DNA from: Bryobacteraceae bacterium
GTDB taxonomy: Bacteria > Acidobacteriota > Terriglobia > Bryobacterales > Bryobacteraceae
Direction: 5' to 3'
Length of the DNA: 8,491 bases
NCBI GenBank assembly: GCA_025350445.1
Contig: JANXXV010000367.1
Span: forward strand, 1 to 8,491
The translations under genes and the position numbers were made by a program. The notes beneath the pieces were generated by a model. That model was given only the letters and a program-made list of their open reading frames with translations. It did not search any database and was not told where the DNA came from. Below are positions 7,773-8,491 of the stretch, piece by piece. Within the stretch, counting starts at the first letter, position 1, and each line of letters starts with the position of its first letter.

Positions 7773-8491
7773 AGCTCTCCCGCCGCGAACTATTTTCGCT
7801 TACCGCCGGAGCCGGCGCCGGGCGGCTGCTGCACGGAAGTACAGCGGCATCTCCGCTGTTTGAGGAGATTCCGCCATCTTCCAGCGGGATTACATGGACG
7901 CACGAAAATGCGATGTCCCCGCAGCGCTACCTGCCTGAGACGCTCGGTCCAGGTTGTGCATTCCTGGACTACGACAACGATGGGTGGATGGATATCTACC
8001 TGGTGAACAGCGGTCCATGCGATTTCTTCAAACCGGCAAAACCGCTGCGCAATGCGCTCTATAAGAACAATCGCGATGGCACTTTCACCGACGTGACCGG
8101 GAAGGCGGGAGTGGGAGGCGGCACGTTTGGAATGGGCGTAGCGATTGGCGACTACGACAACGACGGCTGGCCCGATATCTTCGTGACGTCGTACGGAAAC
8201 TGCATTCTGTACAAGAACAATCACGACGGGACGTTCACCGATGTGACGAAGAAAGCCGGACTGGAAACGCCCGGCTGGACCACCAGCGCAGTTTGGTTCG
8301 ACTACAACAACGACGGCCTTTTGGATCTGTTCATTTGCAGCTTTGTCGATTACGGCGCCACGCAACACCTTTCCTGCGGCGACAACACGCTACAACTGGT
8401 CGAGCTACTACGCGATGGCGGTGATCGACCTGGGCGAGGCGGTGGCGCGCGAGGTGGCCAGAGAAGTGGCACGCAACGCACGCTGAGGTGG
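7769..8491 (+). CDS. FG-GAP/VCBS repeat protein of the CRTAC1 family (partial; last ~33 codons probably not native)
   Basis: The gene starts at ATG 7769, overlapping the TPR stop by 4 nt, with GGAG at 7755-7758 as ribosome site. The frame is open to the window edge (241 codons). Residues 1-28 resemble a twin-arginine signal peptide ([16 protein letters not shown], then AA-S), so Tat export is likely. Three calcium-binding-type repeats are seen: DYDNDGWMD at 67-75, DYDNDGWPD at 128-136 and DYNNDGLLD at 178-186. The first two are each followed by a [13 protein letters not shown] module (98-110, 148-160). These repeats build beta-propellers, as in integrins and the CRTAC1/ASPIC-UnbV proteins. 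The family then normally continues from CGDN towards a YC-x-P-R-x-F motif and more repeats. Here the match stops after CGDNTL (203-208), and the tail is Gly/Arg-rich with codons unlike the rest, so the reading after ~8392 is probably wrong. No enzymatic function can be assigned. Confidence 0.85.
   Translation, partial: MKLSRRELFSLTAGAGAGRLLHGSTAASPLFEEIPPSSSGITWTHENAMSPQRYLPETLGPGCAFLDYDNDGWMDIYLVNSGPCDFFKPAKPLRNALYKNNRDGTFTDVTGKAGVGGGTFGMGVAIGDYDNDGWPDIFVTSYGNCILYKNNHDGTFTDVTKKAGLETPGWTTSAVWFDYNNDGLLDLFICSFVDYGATQHLSCGDNTLQLVELLRDGGDRPGRGGGARGGQRSGTQRTLRW
8391..8486 (+). other. Possible C-terminal fragment of an unrelated protein, in a different frame
   Basis: In the frame of AAC 8394, the sequence reads [20 protein letters not shown] followed by [11 protein letters not shown] and a TGA stop at 8484-8486. 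It uses GC-ending codons almost throughout (GCG, GTG, ATC, GAC, CTG, GGC, GAG), and an amphipathic A-R-E-V repeat ends the chain, as in a real protein C-terminus. The FG-GAP frame over the same bases uses CTA, CGA, GGT and CCT and gives a Gly/Arg-rich string. By hand count, GC is ~66% in 8391-8491 against ~52% in the preceding 100 bases. The peptide does not look like any CRTAC1 region, so a simple frameshift does not explain it. I do not recognise the family. Confidence 0.4.

Noticed and set aside
8017..8260. Near-identical nucleotide stretches around AACAATC-CGA-GG-AC as a DNA repeat
   Set aside because: They encode successive [13 protein letters not shown] modules of the FG-GAP repeats, so the similarity is explained by the protein repeat.
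7790..8368. Antisense frame (192 codons) opposite the FG-GAP gene
   Set aside because: Its repeated VVVVV stretches are the reverse of the DYDNDG and NNDG repeat codons on the plus strand, so it is a shadow.

Overview
The window looks like a chromosomal segment of an acidobacterium, most like the Solibacter/Bryobacter side of the phylum. This rests on three recognised family types occurring together: a very large Oar-like TonB-dependent receptor with an N-terminal carboxypeptidase-regulatory-like domain, a protein of the 'VWFA-related acidobacterial domain' type, and a CRTAC1/FG-GAP protein next to a TPR protein. The assignment comes from family recognition by eye, not from a database search. 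Composition is moderately GC-rich, and nearly all of the sequence is coding.

Layout: (1) Positions 1-657, minus strand, hold the 5' part of a gene that runs off the left edge. It encodes a cytoplasmic N-terminal domain, one transmembrane helix and the beginning of a malectin-like carbohydrate-binding domain. (2) Positions 658-875 are a divergent intergenic region with a good extended -10 promoter for the minus-strand gene and a perfect 9-bp inverted repeat on the plus-strand gene's side. (3) Positions 876-4349 encode the TonB-dependent receptor, followed by a strong intrinsic terminator at 4371-4405. (4) Positions 4422-6581 encode an exported VWFA-type protein with a non-AUG start, positions 6591-7772 an exported TPR protein, and from 7769 to the right edge a Tat-type exported FG-GAP/CRTAC1 protein. 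These three genes are tightly packed (9-nt gap, then a 4-nt ATGA overlap) and look like one operon.

Working together (inference): the receptor sits in the outer membrane. The VWFA, TPR and FG-GAP proteins are all predicted to be exported and are protein-interaction or metal-binding scaffolds, so the cluster is plausibly a cell-envelope module for substrate capture. The divergent malectin-type membrane protein could be its carbohydrate sensor. No known pathway or substrate can be read from the sequence.

The last ~100 bases are anomalous. The FG-GAP reading frame stays open but turns into a Gly/Arg-rich sequence typical of out-of-frame reading. Another frame shows a convincing, GC-rich protein C-terminus ending at a TGA (8484-8486). 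This looks like a junction, either an assembly chimera at a contig end or a real rearrangement. I saw no tRNA, rRNA, CRISPR array, insertion sequence or phage gene.
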